This document shows positions 1 to 12,900 of a stretch of 64,000 bases of DNA, piece after piece. The first letter of the stretch is position 1, and each line of letters begins with the position of its first letter. Position numbers and translations under genes: made by a program. This DNA comes from Silene latifolia (taxonomy: Eukaryota > Streptophyta > Magnoliopsida > Caryophyllales > Caryophyllaceae): assembly GCF_048544455.1 (NCBI RefSeq), contig NC_133536.1, positions 29,018,152 through 29,082,151 on the forward strand, written 5' to 3'. Below the pieces are notes generated by a model. That model made no database searches. It had not been told where the DNA came from and was given only the letters and a program-made list of their open reading frames with translations.

Positions 1-783
1 CGTTAAGTACCTAACGGAAAGTGAGGTGGCTAATTTAATTTTGAATTTTTTCTACATGGTAAGCTTCTATTTTAAAAAATTACACAAGATAACCCTATTT
101 TTGTAGAAAACACGCAAGCTTATAAAAATACTCATTTGATTAATTATTTTTCTCTCACTTTCACTCGTTTACTCTATCTGTTTTTGATACGCTCATGCTT
201 CGGGAGTTGGGGGCATGTTAACGAATTGTTTCCAACCTCCATATCCTTGATGTTATGAATATCATTATTCAGATGGTTTCCAACTCCCGAACAATTGATC
301 ATTTGCCTCTTTTTGTCAGAGGCCTACTCATTCGGTCAAAGTCTCGCTTCCACCCAACAAATAATGAAAGAGCTCAAGGAGGGAGACTAAACTATTCACC
401 TTGTAGACAAAAAGAGATATAGAAAGTGAGTCGCCCGAAAAAAAATAATTCTATCAAACACATTCTTCCAATATCTTTCATATAAACGAGTATTGAAATA
501 TCTTCTTTCGATATTGAAAAAGCCTTAACTAGATCTTTTAAATTTCAAAGTAACCCCCCCCCCCCCCCAAAGGAACGAAAGGAAGGAGATGTAAAAAATT
601 AGACATTATTTAGTGTAATCGAGTGAAAATATGAGAAAAATTGATTAATTAAATGAGTATTTTTTTAAGCGTGTGTGTGTACAAAAATAGGGTTATCGTG
701 TAAAATTGTTAAAACACAAAGTTACCATGTAGAAAAAACTCAAAATTAAATTAGCCACGTCACTTTCCGTTAGCTACTTACCG
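1..783. mobile_element. Fold-back / MULE-like non-autonomous element, left end at window edge
   Basis: The first about 175 bases return in reverse complement at about 612-783. The matching words include CTAACGGAAAGTGA, GGCTAATTTAATTTTGA and TCTACATGGTAA near the tips, and ATAGGGTTAT and AATACTCATTT further in. Long terminal inverted repeats around a non-coding core are typical of fold-back or MULE-derived elements. The core holds a run of C at about 547-566. The left tip lies at or before base 1, so a target duplication cannot be tested. No protein is encoded. Confidence 0.7.
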
Positions 784-1428
784 GAAAAATTGACGGAATA
801 CAAGTTCAAGGTCATGTTAATACGTATTAATAGAATTGAGGGTTACCACGTGTGTGTTTTGAAAAGGGAAGGTTACCATGTAAAATTGGAAAAACCACAA
901 GGTTACCATGTAGAAAACCCCTTTTTTAAATTATTGTACGTAGTAGGGGGGGGGGGGGGTATGAGCGATGAGAGAGAAGGGAGATGGAAAATGACAGGGG
1001 TAAATTACTGTAATGAGTAAAATTTATATTGCAAAAATCAACACCCAAAAAAAAAGCTCACTTACCTACAATTCTTACATACTACTATGACATACTCGGT
1101 AAGACATAAGAGTGTATTAACTGAGTAATCTATAAAATAAAGTCGTCAACTCCATTTTTAAAAAGTGCATCTATATATGTATTGTATTTTGTTTGTATGT
1201 TAGATAAGTTGAAGTAACATCATGTTATATAATAATTTGAATAACAAACTGTTTTCTCATTTATAAATTAAAAATTTCAATTTTCTACTTTAAAAACACA
1301 CTTACTCTTTGCCTAAGAAAAAAAAAGTGTAAGAAATTGACAAATTGACATTTAATTCGATTTTATGATTAATTCAGGCAATAGTGGCAAGTTCAAATGA
1401 GTCTACCTAAAAAAAATAAGTCTATAAG
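784..1428. other. Gene-free AT-rich stretch with short GGTTACCATGT repeats
   Basis: Three loose copies of a word like AGGTTACCATGTAAAA lie at about 839-925. The same word occurs in the inverted repeats of the element just to the left, so this is probably more of that family. A G run sits at about 946-959. The rest is AT-rich with no coding signal I could see. Confidence 0.5.
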
Positions 1429-1473
1429 TGTAACACCCCATTGGCCAAGAAGCCTTTATTAGGCCTTCCTAAC

Positions 1474-2162
1474 TATGAAAATACTCTGAACTATGGAGGT
1501 GCTTCTCAAAATACTCTGAACTCTATTTTAACTACCCAAAGACTGTTGCTATTTTACTTGGCTAATCACTGGGATCGGTTCATCAATTTATTTTTTAATC
1601 ATTACCCTCTTCTAACTCAAGATGGTATTTTCCTTTCTTTAAGCATCTATTTTTCTACTTTTCTAATTAATTTTGTGGGTGACACTCCTCATATTGCTAC
1701 AAATTTTGTCGTACTTTTCAAAACACATTAACTTTGCCAATCACATAAACTACGTAGGTGGAATCAGTAAGTTACTTGATTTAGTATACTGAAGGCGATA
1801 AGGAAAATGATACTGACGATAACTATTATTTTACCTTCCTTTTCTTATTCTCCTCGCCGTTGTCATGGGTTCCTCCACCGATGATCATTAATGGTGTTTA
1901 AGTGTATGGAGAAGACAGAGAAGTTTAATGGCGGATTAGGTGAAGAGGCAAGGGAAAGGTTAAAAAGAGGGATAAAAGAGGATTGAAAAGAGGAGTTAAA
2001 AGAGGTATAAAAAATTATTCACTTGTTTAGTAGGTAGCCGGTCAACCAATTCTAGTATAAGAGAAGGGGTGTAATTGTTGGTTTTATTGGTAGTTAAAAC
2101 CGAGTTTGGAGTATTTTGAGAAGCACCCTTATAGTTCAGAGTATTCTCATTAAATAACCCTA
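1474..2162. mobile_element. Fold-back MITE-like element
   Basis: The left arm contains AATACTCTGAACTAT, GGTGCTTCTCAAAATACTC and TTTTAACTACC. The same words appear in reverse complement at about 2085-2160, so the arms share at least 75 bp at about 85-90% identity, with looser similarity further in. The word AATACTCTGAACT is itself repeated within each arm. The core is non-coding. I could not settle a target duplication. Confidence 0.65.
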
Positions 2163-2867
2163 GATCATAATGAAACGAAAGATAACTAAGTTTAACGTTA
2201 GAAAATGCGGAAGTCGAAACATAATTAGGTTTACAAAACATAATGCCAAAATTTTGATATCAAACTACAAGTCTCAAAACCGACAAGTCTATTAAAACTC
2301 ATAAGCCACTAATGCCGTGAAATGAAGTCTCGTCTCCCAAGCCTCCATCCAACGCATGTGCCTCATCAACCAAGCCTACCTGTCACAACCTACTCACTAT
2401 TCAACGAAAATATCGAATGAATACGGTAGTGATAAAAACAACGGAAGGTCGGTCTTAATAATATACCTACTCACAATACGAAATAGGGCACAACTCTTAC
2501 AATGCATCACAAACCAAATCTCTGGTTCCATCAACCACCACAACACATATCACCGCCGAACCGCAACCTGTGTACAGTCGGGTCATAGCCCGTGACGAGT
2601 CCGGTCATGATCCGGTACTCCTGCCGGATACGTAATCATAATACATAGTCCGTGAACCACCAATCCTCAACGTGCGCATCCTCTTTAAAGGGGATACGTC
2701 AAGGAGCGAACCGGGCGTAGGTACGGTTTTCCTAAACCGTCCCACTCACCCAACCATCACCACCAAGCAATGTATCCTCCAACAACCACAATAACAACAT
2801 CACAACATAATATCCTCGTCAAATAATCCACATAAACCATGTATACATCCATAATCAAGTATTACAA

Positions 2868-4735
2868 TGTAACACCCCTATTTAAGCAGAACCCTTTAAC
2901 AAGACATTCCCGATTAAATGGAACTGTTACCATCTCGGTCACCCGAGGTAGTGAATAGCAAAGTAAAACAATACAAGGTTCTTTAGAAGTAAACTGAATT
3001 AAAACTGAACTGATTACTACATAATACAACTGAGTCATTACAAAGTTTAATACATCTGAAGATCTATAAAACTAATTAACTAAACTTGTCAGCTAGACTC
3101 GATCTACACTCCTCTGTGTCACGCCCATTGCCCCGCAACATAGCAACGTCCAAATTAATGTCAAAACCTGCTAAACATACTGCTCCCCATTCAATCGGAA
3201 ATTATTGAATGGATCAACACAGGACACCATGGAAATAGGTGACAAATTTTGACACAAGACACAAACCAAGTCAACCAAAGGTTGAGTAGAAATAAACTAA
3301 ACAACAGTATAACTCAATATAAATAAACTGATGCAGTGGCACAACTACGGAACTCAACTTCCATCCTCTCATCCAATCATTCTGAATATAATTCACTATT
3401 ATCACTGGCAGTAGCACAACTTCGTGGACACTATGCTATTCTCAATTGTATACTTGCCAGTAACACAACCCCCTCGACACCGTGCTATGCTCAACTATCT
3501 GGCAGTAGTACTTTCGTAACATGCTCAACTGGAAGTAGTATCCTCCATACTATGCACAACTGGCAGTAGCACTCTTTTGCTATGCTCAACTGGCAGTAGC
3601 ACTCTCCGTGCCATGCTCAACTCATCACTGTACTCGTATAACATTTCAATAAGTATTCACAGCAGCATAAATATAACAGTAACAGTACGTATATAAACGT
3701 AAGATATAAACATTAACAACTGCATAAAAGATGAGTTTGAACCATAAGTGAATACCTCACAATTCACGCCGCATACCCATCTATCGGTCAACATCTCCTT
3801 GTCTGTCAACCGACCAAACACATCTGGTCGATCGACCTCTACTATTTGTCGATCGACTCCTCGTTAGACGATAGTCAATCAGTACTACTCTTTCAACAAT
3901 TCAACGACGCACAAATTCTATCATGGTAACAATTAAGCGATATTAACAAGTTGAGTAGGGTATCCCTACTTCTTTAGGAATCTCCTCCGCGCATACAATT
4001 TGCACAAAAATATAGGATGATCCCTTTTACGAATTGATCACCTAAATAACATATAACAATTATATAATTAATCATACATTCAATTACAACTAAACAATGA
4101 ACGAAAATCCCCAAATCCCCAAATAAAGTTTTTGGTGAAGCTCAGACCGGTCAAGGCCACGGCTGGGTCAAGGTCAGTCTCGGGTTGTATGCCAACAATT
4201 GATGAAGAATAAGGGTTTATGATTACTTACGAAGTCTAGTTACAAAATGCGATGAATACTAATACTCCGATCTCAACTCCGTCTTTCTCTTTTCCTATTG
4301 GTTGTATGTGATATGGGTGTAGATGAGATGTGCAAAGTCTCTAGAGTTTTATTATGATAGGTATTTATAGTTTCTAGGTAATTGAGTAGGAAACAAGTAA
4401 CTTCCCACGGAATCCCGCCTCTGTCAATCGACAGGTGATGGTGGTCGATTGACAGACTCCCCTACATAAGTCGATCAACTTGCCAAGTCGACAAAGCTCC
4501 CAATACTGTCACCACTTCACCCCTGTCGATCAACAACTCCACTATGTCGATCGACAACCCATTTACTTAAGCCGTTAGACACAATTTGGTCAATAGACGG
4601 TCAGTACTATATCGTTAGACGAGGTCACAAGACACAACTCCAATCATTAGACAATGTCGTAAGACTAATACAAATTGACAAAGCATCTACTCTTAAGAAT
4701 TACACATATATCCTCATAAATTTCGGGGTATTACA
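2868..4735 (-). mobile_element. Solo LTR, gypsy type, TSD TACAA
   Basis: It begins TGTAACACCCC and ends CGGGGTATTACA, so in reverse it has the TG...CA ends and TGTAATACCCCG start of the gypsy LTRs seen at 43274. It is flanked by an exact 5-bp duplication TACAA (2863-2867 and 4736-4740). Its inner edge reads ACTGTTACCATCTCGG, which matches the reversed end of the 43274 LTR. A TATAAATA-like box lies on the minus strand near 4365. No internal region or second LTR is present, as expected after LTR-LTR recombination. It contains a minisatellite at 3318-3625 and many GTCGATCGACA-type words. Confidence 0.9.
3318..3625. repeat. Degenerate minisatellite inside the solo LTR
   Basis: At least six imperfect copies of a unit of about 35-50 bp carry the core CTCAACTGGCAGTAGCAC. 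The best copies are at about 3545-3625. It is non-coding and lies inside the LTR. Confidence 0.65.
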
Positions 4736-5588
4736 TACAACTTTAACATTATGTCACAACACCTTGTCTCAACAATAAACATGAATGACAATAAGTTATT
4801 TGTCCCCATTCTCAACATGTATATCAAGTGTATTTACCAATTTCCAACATATAATCCCAATTCCGGTAATTAACACAATAATCCAAATAATTAATCACAT
4901 AAACAAGCACATATACTATCAAAACCGAGTAGGGAAATTAAATCCTACTTTTAAGCAAGTCTCCAAGAACAAGCAATCACCTAGAATTCATCTTCTATGA
5001 AGTCTTCTTCTACTATTAATCAAGTAATTTCTATCATAATATGATTCTATAACATTCTAATTGATATATTACAATAATTCCTTCATCTACTAACTCAAAT
5101 TCCCAAATCATACACTCTATTATCAATCCCCCCCCCCCCCCCCCCCCCCCAATTTCTAAGGTTACAACAACACTAAATTGAATAGAAAGCATAAAGGATA
5201 ACTTACAAAGTGAAAATAGTCAAAGATTGAATTAGAATGATGCAAGATCCCTAAATCTACCTTAATTTCCCCTTAATTAGAGTTTAAGAATGATTTGGAA
5301 TGATTTTAGAGAGTTTAGAGTGATAAGTGACGGCATGAAACTAATTAGAGGGTATTTATACTCATAGGGTAAATCCTAAAAACGAAACCGCAGATTTTCT
5401 GCCCAGACCGGCATACTCGATCGAGTACGCCCCCACTCGGTGAAGTGCTCCAGCCACTCGACCAAGTGCACATTATCCAGGACCTGAGTAAGCCCAACCA
5501 TGCTCACTCGGTCCCCCACACTGTGCACTCGGTCGAGTACCACCCTGTACTCGGCCGAATGCTCAATCCAAAATTCATGAGTGTTACA

Positions 5589-5800
5589 GTAATGCACTGT
5601 TCTTTTGGACTTAAAGTCACCCTCTTTAAGTTAAGTTCGGCAAAATTAAGTTAATTTCAGAAAAGTTCAGCTTCTATAAATTAAGTTAAGTTTAGAAAAA
5701 TTAAGTTCAGTTCAACAAAATTAAGTTTAGCAAAATTAAGTTAATTTCAGAAAAGTTAAGCTCTGAAATTAAGCAAAATTAAAAGTTTTATAATAGTGAC
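5589..5800. repeat. Short subterminal repeats of a hAT-like element (left part)
   Basis: After TTTTGGACTTAAAGTC there are about eight copies of words such as AATTAAGTTCAG and AGTTAATTTCAGAAAAG. The same words, in the same orientation, fill 58150-58390 on the far side of the MULE and end in AAGTCCAAACAAATAGGGCC, which is like a hAT terminus. The two stretches could be the two ends of one older element that the MULE entered, but the tip and TSD are not clear. Confidence 0.4.
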
Positions 5801-7242
5801 GAGTTTTAAAAAACTATAAACCAATCCGAGATTAATTATTATCTTATATTTTATACTAAAAAAAACTTTTAATTGTAGCACGGTCGAATATTCGAAGTGT
5901 TCGTGATACTTCGTCGGAAAGGAACTCCCAGCGAGATTGAGAAAAATCAATATTGAAAGCGAGAAAATTTCCGGGTGAATTTTGCCGAGAGCGAGCTATT
6001 ATGGAGATACACGACACAAAAAAGTGAGCCACCTTCAGCTGTTACCCAAAATTCATACCTCCCTACTGCATTAATATTACAATGTTTTCAACTATGATTT
6101 ATAGATAACAATAAACAATTGATTTGGAGGGGTGACAGTCGGCGGTTCGGTGAGCGGTGATGTTCAAGTGTTTTACCATAGATCTCAGTGAGTTTCAGGA
6201 TTGGTAGCAGGGGCCATGGAGTGGTGTCAGGTGTTTATGTGTGGTACTACTTGATTGTTCCTTGGTTACTATTGAAGAAGACTTGTAATTGTTGAATTTT
6301 GGTTTGAAATTATCTTCTTTTATAAATTATTTGTGATAGTTGAATGTTAGTTTACCCATTGTACACCATTGAAGAAAACTTGTTATTTTAATATTAATGG
6401 AGGAATAATGGGAGAGTTGTGATTGAGTTTTTTTTTCTTTTTTGATAAGGTAAGGAAACAATATTGATCGGAAATCAACATATAACATCCTTGCGGATGT
6501 GAACGGTAAAAGAAAATCAGTGATTTTCAAATTACCCGGAAAAAAGCATAAAATAAAGGGCATCAAATAGAAACTCTCATCTAAAGAGAAAATCACTTTA
6601 GATCCCCTTCAAAGAATTAAAGAATAAAGAAAAATAAAAAATAAACTAATGAAAAGATCTTGCAAACTTGTCATCATACATAATACTCAAGGATTGAACA
6701 AGATTTTTCAACCGATCTTGATGAACACCCCCTCCAAGATACCATGAACTAATGGAGAATGACATCTCTGGAGTTGCTATACCACTTCGGTTTTCAGCCC
6801 CTTATGGTCATGTGTTTTACTTTTCCTGTTATTTCTGTCTATTCAATGGATTGATCCATATTAGTCACCAAACACAAAAACAAATAATATCAAAGGGAAA
6901 CAAAGAGCCCTAAACTAACAAAATCAGATTTTCGTGGAAATCCAAAGGGTGCTAAAAGCTTCAAACACATTATTATAAAAAAAATCCAATTTCAAGAAGA
7001 CGGAAGAAAAGAAAGATCCAATTTATCAAGACTTACAAAAATGCAAGAATACGGAGTAATATAAAAGGCTTTAAGAAAAATGTTTTCACAACTTCTCATT
7101 GCTCTAATCAATCAATTCAAGATACTAGATTTAAAAGAAATCTCTATTAAAATTATTGATTTAGACCATCATTCTTAAGATATATAACTCTAAAAGCTCT
7201 CCTAGGCTAAAATGGAGAAATAATGGAATCAAATCTTATAAG
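5801..7242. other. Gene-free AT-rich stretch
   Basis: I found no convincing coding frame, inverted repeat or RNA gene. A T-rich tract followed by GATAAGGTAAGGAAACAA near 6427-6460 could be the reversed tail of an old retroposon, but nothing else supports that. Confidence 0.4.
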
Positions 7243-7680
7243 GGGGCGTTTGTTTCATGCACGGGTATGGGATTGGAATCAGGAATCATACCCGGGTGGT
7301 ATGGGTTTGGAACTTGATTCCTCATACCTTGTGTTTGGTTCATTTTTTAGTGGTATGGGTTTGAACATCAATTAAGGTTAAAATGCGTAAATTAAAGCAT
7401 TATAAATAATAATTTTCAATATTATAAAATCATGAAAATGATTAATTAACCAAATAAGTATATAAAAAATTGGATTTACAATATGCTATAATTTGTTTTT
7501 TCATATTTTTGATCAATTTAGTTTGATACCCACCCCCCTCCTTGGGTATGAGAAACCCATACCTCATGGGTTTGAGGTATAGGTATGAAACCCTTGTATT
7601 TGCCAAACAAACACTTGGTATGGGTTTGGCTCATTCCAAACCCATACCTCATACCTTTTTTGGGTGAACCAAAAAGAGGT
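7243..7680. mobile_element. hAT-like MITE
   Basis: It starts GGGGGCGTTTGTTTCATG, like many plant hAT MITE tips. It then folds on itself through repeated words (GGTATGGGTTTGG on the left, CCAAACCCATACC on the right at about 7640-7655). The core is very AT-rich and non-coding. The exact right tip and an 8-bp duplication could not be fixed by eye. Confidence 0.5.
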
Positions 7681-7865
7681 AGAAATCAAGAAAAATGACT
7701 AAAAAAAATTTCTAAAGAAAAAGATGGAGAGCTATTGGGGTAGAAAGCCAATGAAGGATTCAATACCCATAATTCATTTTCTGGGTTTTTTCTTACTTTT
7801 TAGAGAACTTCCTCTCTCTTAATTTTTAGACGTGATGGTATGAGTTGAGATTGAATTTGATGAAG

Positions 7866-7900
7866 TCATTAAGAGAGAGAGAGAGAGATAGAGAGAGGGG
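7866..7900. repeat. GA microsatellite
   Basis: A GAGAGAGA run with a single interruption, just upstream of the MULE insertion site. Confidence 0.8.
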
Positions 7901-8029
7901 CATAACTTCTAGTTTCAAAAATCCCAACCATTCATTTAGACTCACTGCACGTGTCATCATCCTAGAGTAGTACTAGACCCTCCAGTTCTTTTTTTAGAAC
8001 TGGAGAGGATCTAAACTTCATTTATTATA

Positions 8030-8147
8030 GGTTTTTTTTGGTAACTACTCTCAGTATAAACAATTTTTTTGTAATTTCTCTCTACTTAAGAAAAAAATTT
8101 AAAAACTGCTACCTTAATATTTACTCAGATTTAAACTTGGTACAAAA
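8030..8147 (+). repeat. MULE left terminal inverted repeat
   Basis: It pairs with 57553-57670 in reverse complement with a few small gaps in A/T runs. The outermost bases GGTTTTTT abut the 9-bp duplication. Confidence 0.9.
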
Positions 8148-9115
8148 CCTAATTCTGAGGTACCTGAGACATGAGAAGAGTAAAATACCTCTAATTCAAA
8201 GTTACCCATTTATGTTTTGTTTCCTCTATTTTAACCAGATTTAGGTTTTATTTACATATTCCCCTAAAATAATCCCCTTACTCATTCATATTCCCCCAAA
8301 TTAAACCACAGTAACTTGATCGCCATTTTTATTTTCTTCCTTTTTCAAGCTCAATTGTCGTACACTCATCTTCCTCTTTCACCATCTACTCTCGTGAATT
8401 TAGTCTCAGTAACTTGACGCCATTGCATGCCATAATCGAGGTATATCATCCCACCAAATAAACCATAATTTTTTTTTTATTATCTGTTTAATTGCTTAAT
8501 AGAACTTTAATTAAATAGTTTATATTGGTTTAAGTGCTTTTTATTAACAATTATATAAGGGTTTTGATAGTGCGTAATAGTTGAAAATGGTGAAATGCAA
8601 ATGAGCAGGAAAATTTTCTTGGTTTGCTTAGATGGAGTAATGGAGTATTGTGTGGTGCTTGAAACTTTGGTATAATTAATTGAAAATGATGGGATTTGGA
8701 TGTGAATTCAACGAAAGTCGAAAAAAACTGGGGTTTGGATTTATTTTTGGCAAAATCAATTGTCAACTTGACTTTCTCACATGATTAATCACCTTTTCTT
8801 CATTCATTTGATTCCGTCTTGACCCGTGTTACTCACTTGTTGTCAAGTAACTCGAGACATACACGACAAAATAAATAGAAGCAGTACCAAGTTCCCAAGA
8901 AAACATATGAGAACTTTATCTAAAACTAATCGGCTAATGTATGATTTAACACAAAAATGGGTCGATAAAGCTAACCCGAGTTATTAATTAGATAAAATAA
9001 GAGACAAAATGTGAGTTCAAAACACGTAAAAATTTCTTCTTATCATGTTTCTGGGTAATTTGTTTATTGTTACTGGGTGTCTTGTTAATTACTTGTTAAC
9101 TGACTTATATGTAGG
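8148..9115 (+). promoter_or_regulatory. MULE 5' non-coding region
   Basis: There is no coding frame worth calling. This is where the promoter and 5' UTR or first intron of the MULE transposase would lie. The sequence just before the ATG reads TTATATGTAGG, a fair splice acceptor, so the start codon may follow an intron in the leader. Confidence 0.4.
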
Positions 9116-9526
9116 ATGGAAGTTCCATATGAAGTTGATATTAGATTACACCATGGTGGGGTATTCAAATATGCCAATAGAAATGTAGAATATGTTGGTG
9201 GTGGTTTCTTATTGATGACCGGTATTAGTACTAGATATTTGTCATATGCATTTATTAGGGAGAATGTTAAAAAGGTTGCAAATGGTGATGTAACTGCATG
9301 CCTTTTTTTTTACAAAAAAATGGTTACAATATGGTTATGGGTAGAACTATGATAAAGGATGACAGTTGCATTGTTGATTTATTAAGATCAAAGGACAAAG
9401 ACAATGCTCTAGATATTTATGTGGCCACCTTTTGCTTGCCTTCCTTCTTTGAAAGCATGAGTGGTTTGCCAACAACAAAATAAAGTGCCCAACTTTTCTA
9501 ATATTAGGCCTTCAAAAAAGGTCAGC
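9116..9526 (+). pseudogene. MULE transposase, N-terminal PB1-like exon (piece 1 of 3)
   Basis: The frame opens with MEVPYEVDIRLHHGG and continues to YVGGGF. This LHHGG...YVGG pattern is the PB1-like domain found at the N terminus of many plant MuDR-type transposases. About 60 residues later a T run at 9301-9309 breaks the frame. Coding-like sequence resumes in another frame (LQKNGYNMV to IYVATF). A further frame leads through KKVS up to the gypsy insertion at 9527 and joins the frame that starts at 36404. The exon is therefore frameshifted and is not functional as it stands. Domain naming is from family knowledge. Confidence 0.75.
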
Positions 9527-9955
9527 TGTAATACCCGGATATTGTGGGACCCGAAAAGGAACCTTGGGATGCGTGAGGGGACCTTAGACTAGACTAGAGG
9601 TGACTCGGGAGTGAGGTATAACTATAAAGTGGACCGAGTATAACCTATACTAGACTTAGTGGAGTTGTTATAATGTCCGCCTATAGAAGGGTCGTCTTAA
9701 AACTGTCATAACTTGAGGTCTGGATATGCTATTGATGTGATTTTAATTGAAAGTGATAGCTTGTTCCCTTATGATTCCAACGGTAGGTCACACGCCCAAA
9801 ATGACCAAGAAACGAGTGAGATATGACTGTTTTATGAAAATTGGTCATTGCTGAGAACTGTGTCGCACTCGACCGAGTGAGGTTCACTCGACTAAGAGAG
9901 AGTCACTCGACGGAGTGGAGAGGGCACTCGACCGAGTGCCAATTTCTGGGCTGTA
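9527..9955 (+). repeat. Truncated 5' LTR of the gypsy element
   Basis: About 385 bp match the start of the 3' LTR at 13525 at roughly 95% by eye, including ACCTTAGACTAGACTAGAGG and AATGACCAAGAAACGAGTG. Similarity ends among CACTCGACCGAGT repeats near 9940-9955. The remaining 1.3 kb of the LTR and the primer-binding site are missing, so a deletion joins LTR to interior here. Confidence 0.75.
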
Positions 9956-12900
9956 AATTTTGCAAAAAATGTGTTATTACCTTATTTTATTTTACCTCTT
10001 TATTCTTTCATCATTTAAAACTATTTCTAAATTCCCTTGTTGATGTTTATTGTTCGGATTCGAGTTTTCGACTTCATTTGTTCCTTAACTTGGCTAATTT
10101 CATCATTAAGCGATGTCTTCTTTTCTCTTATTTCTTTTCCGATTGGGATTTTATATAAACCTACATTAATTCTTTCAAATTTTGTCAACTAATGGTGTGT
10201 TTGGTTTGATTCATAATGTTAATCGCCTTTTTATAACATTTATGATGTCAAATATGAAATTTTTATGTTGATACCCTCTTTTTTATGAACTCGAAAATAT
10301 ATGCTCTTGAGTCAATGATTTGAATTTGTATTTAATTTGTTGCTTGGTTAATGGTTTAACAAGGACCAAAGTTTGGTTGTTATTGCTAATTATTGTTGTA
10401 CATTTGAACTGTGTCTTGATAATTTTATCTCAAAATTTCAAAGCCTTGATGTCGATGTTTGAGTTTCAATTTATCTTTCGTGTTTAAAAATTTAGTCTAA
10501 TTGACTAATGAGGTCACTATCCTTATTAGTAACGACATGAATCACTGTGAATCGAAATCTCACCGTAAAATGTTGTCCAAATCTTTTGAAGTTTCATTTT
10601 AAAACGAATGATTCTGATCTTTGCACTCGATACTTGACCCAATTGTTTCTTGGTATTTAGTGCGTGTGGCTGTTACGTTGTGTTGTGATAAACTAGCAAT
10701 GTTGCCTTACAAATGAATCAAGATTTAGCCTTTATGTTAGTTATACCGACGAATTCGATTTTATACTCCATTTATTTTTGTCTAATTATGTCGTGAAGAT
10801 TCAAATGTTGTTTAATGATGTTAGGCATGGTCTCAAGATTTGAAAATGTTGTTTTAAAGTTTTCTTGAATTAATTGAGTAATAAGATTTCAATTTTGTTA
10901 ATAATGCTATGTAATGTCTTAAGTCGAGAATCTCACCTTAAAATTTTACCCAACATTTTTTTTATATACCACAGTGTATAAGATTAAGTTTCAAATTTTG
11001 TATTTGAAACGTAGTTTCATTGTTTCGTAGTGTTGCAATGTTTGTTAATAATGTGTGGTTTTACTTACATATGGATCAATGCTTTGCTTACCTTTTTGGG
11101 ACGTATAGTTTTGACGAGTAAAGACGTGTAGATAATTGTTGAGTGGTAGTTTTGATAAGGGCAGTTGGGCAAATGCCAATAATTGGTGATGAGTGGTGTT
11201 GCATTTGAGAGTTATGGGTGTGAAACACGTGTTTTATTGGGATTGATGTGAGTTTGATTATGTGATGTGGATTTGAGCCGTGTAAGTAGATAAGTGTATG
11301 ATGTTGTAAAAGAGAGAGAGTTGTTTGATGAATAAGGATGTTATTGGCCTAAATTGTGAAAATGGTTGTTAATGATTAAACTGAATTTGATAAAGTGGTA
11401 ATGTGGGTATTGTGAGTAAGGGAATTGTAAATGAAAATGAGTGATGTAAGCGTTTGTGTTGGCAACATAGAGTATGAAAATTCAGAGATATGAGGACGTA
11501 GCATGGTTATTGACTTTTGAGGAAACAATCTTTTATGTTAAGCGGTGATATTGGTGACCTTGTGTATAATTTACCTTGAAAATTTGGAGTATGAAGAAGT
11601 GACTTTAGCTTACGTAAGGTGTTTTGAACTGAGAAAGATGATTACATGAGTTAATTTATGGATAGTGAATGAAGTTTGAGTTGTATATTAAGGAATATTA
11701 TTGTTGAGTGTGACTTGGAAACTTGGGTTGATGAATAATTGAAATATTGTTGGTACATTCAGTATTACTAAGAGTGTGGCGTGTAATACTTGAGAATTCA
11801 ATCATATCGTTGAGGTAGTTGATCATTCATGTTATAGAGTGTAATCGTTTAATTTAAGTGTATATGCATGAAGTGTGAAAGTGGTTATGTGGGAATCTGA
11901 CCCTATGAGTGGTAGTATAGATGTTGTATAGTTGCCTCCAAATGGTCAGGTAGAGCGTCTATGGTATACATCGTGATCGCCTTGTAGTGTCCATTTGGGT
12001 GATGATGTTATTCCTTGAGAGTAATGAGTGGTTAGGACCTTGTCCATGAGATAGTAGAAGTGTTGCGACTACCGACATGACTATTGTGGTTGTTGATGAA
12101 GGTATGGTGATACCGTCGCCGGGTATGGGGAGAAAATAGAACGGTTGCGAAAAGAACTATGAAAGAGTATTTTGTGTCGGTAGTGTGTCTGGGATGTTTT
12201 ATCTTAATTGTGTAATGATGATGGCCATAGGGCCAAGAGTCATGCTTAAATTCGGTTATTTAACGGTGTGGTAGTCACCATTGGAGTCTATTAGCATTTA
12301 TGTGATGAAATAGGGAAGTTTGGAATCGAGTTGAGAATGAAAACATTCTGCCCCATGTGACACTCGACCGAGTGGTCTGCCTTGACCCTTGTTTTGTTGT
12401 TGACCAAATATTTAGCGTGTACCCCCATTTTGCGGTTATATTGGTTGACTTGTGCTTGGATGAGCATGTTGACCTTACATGGGGGATATCTTTGAATTGT
12501 TTACGTTTGATTACATGGCGTGGTATTTTACAAGTAAATGGACATCGTTGATTCGACATGAGTTGGTTGATGACAGAATTGATATGATAACCTTGTTTGA
12601 TGTGTGTTAATCGACGTGAGTTCATTCGTTGCGTAAAAGTAAGATTAAAAATGCAAGTTATTTGTTCTATAGTGATCGTTTGCATGATTGTGATTATGGT
12701 CTTCCATATAAGCGGAAGTGTTGATGATGGATGGGATCGGAATGGATATGAAAACACATGTGTGATCATGTGGTGGATTTGACGCGGTATATGCGTGGCA
12801 TGATATTCGGAGATGGGAGCATTGATCATGGTTGAGTCACATTACGAGTAGTTTTACATTAATTGATTGTTTCATGGAGTCCGCATAGTTATGATTGACG

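Larger units (their letters stand above)
1429..5588 (-). mobile_element. Possible degraded LTR (minus orientation) hosting younger insertions
   Basis: The left edge reads TGTAACACCCCATTGGCC, like the reverse-complemented ends of the recognised gypsy LTRs in this window. The right edge ends ATGAGTGTTACA. The body at 5400-5560 contains CACTCGACCAAGTGC-type repeats, also seen in the LTR at 13525. The target duplication expected at the edges is not visible (ATAAG against GTAAT), so the two ends may belong to different remnants. A fold-back element (about 1474-2160) and a solo LTR (2868-4735) sit inside it. A run of 23 C residues is at 5128-5150. Confidence 0.35.

Noticed and set aside
12275-12829. 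A 184-codon minus-strand frame inside the gypsy element
   Set aside because: No domain or codon bias is recognisable, it runs against the element, and other short frames overlap it. It is probably chance.
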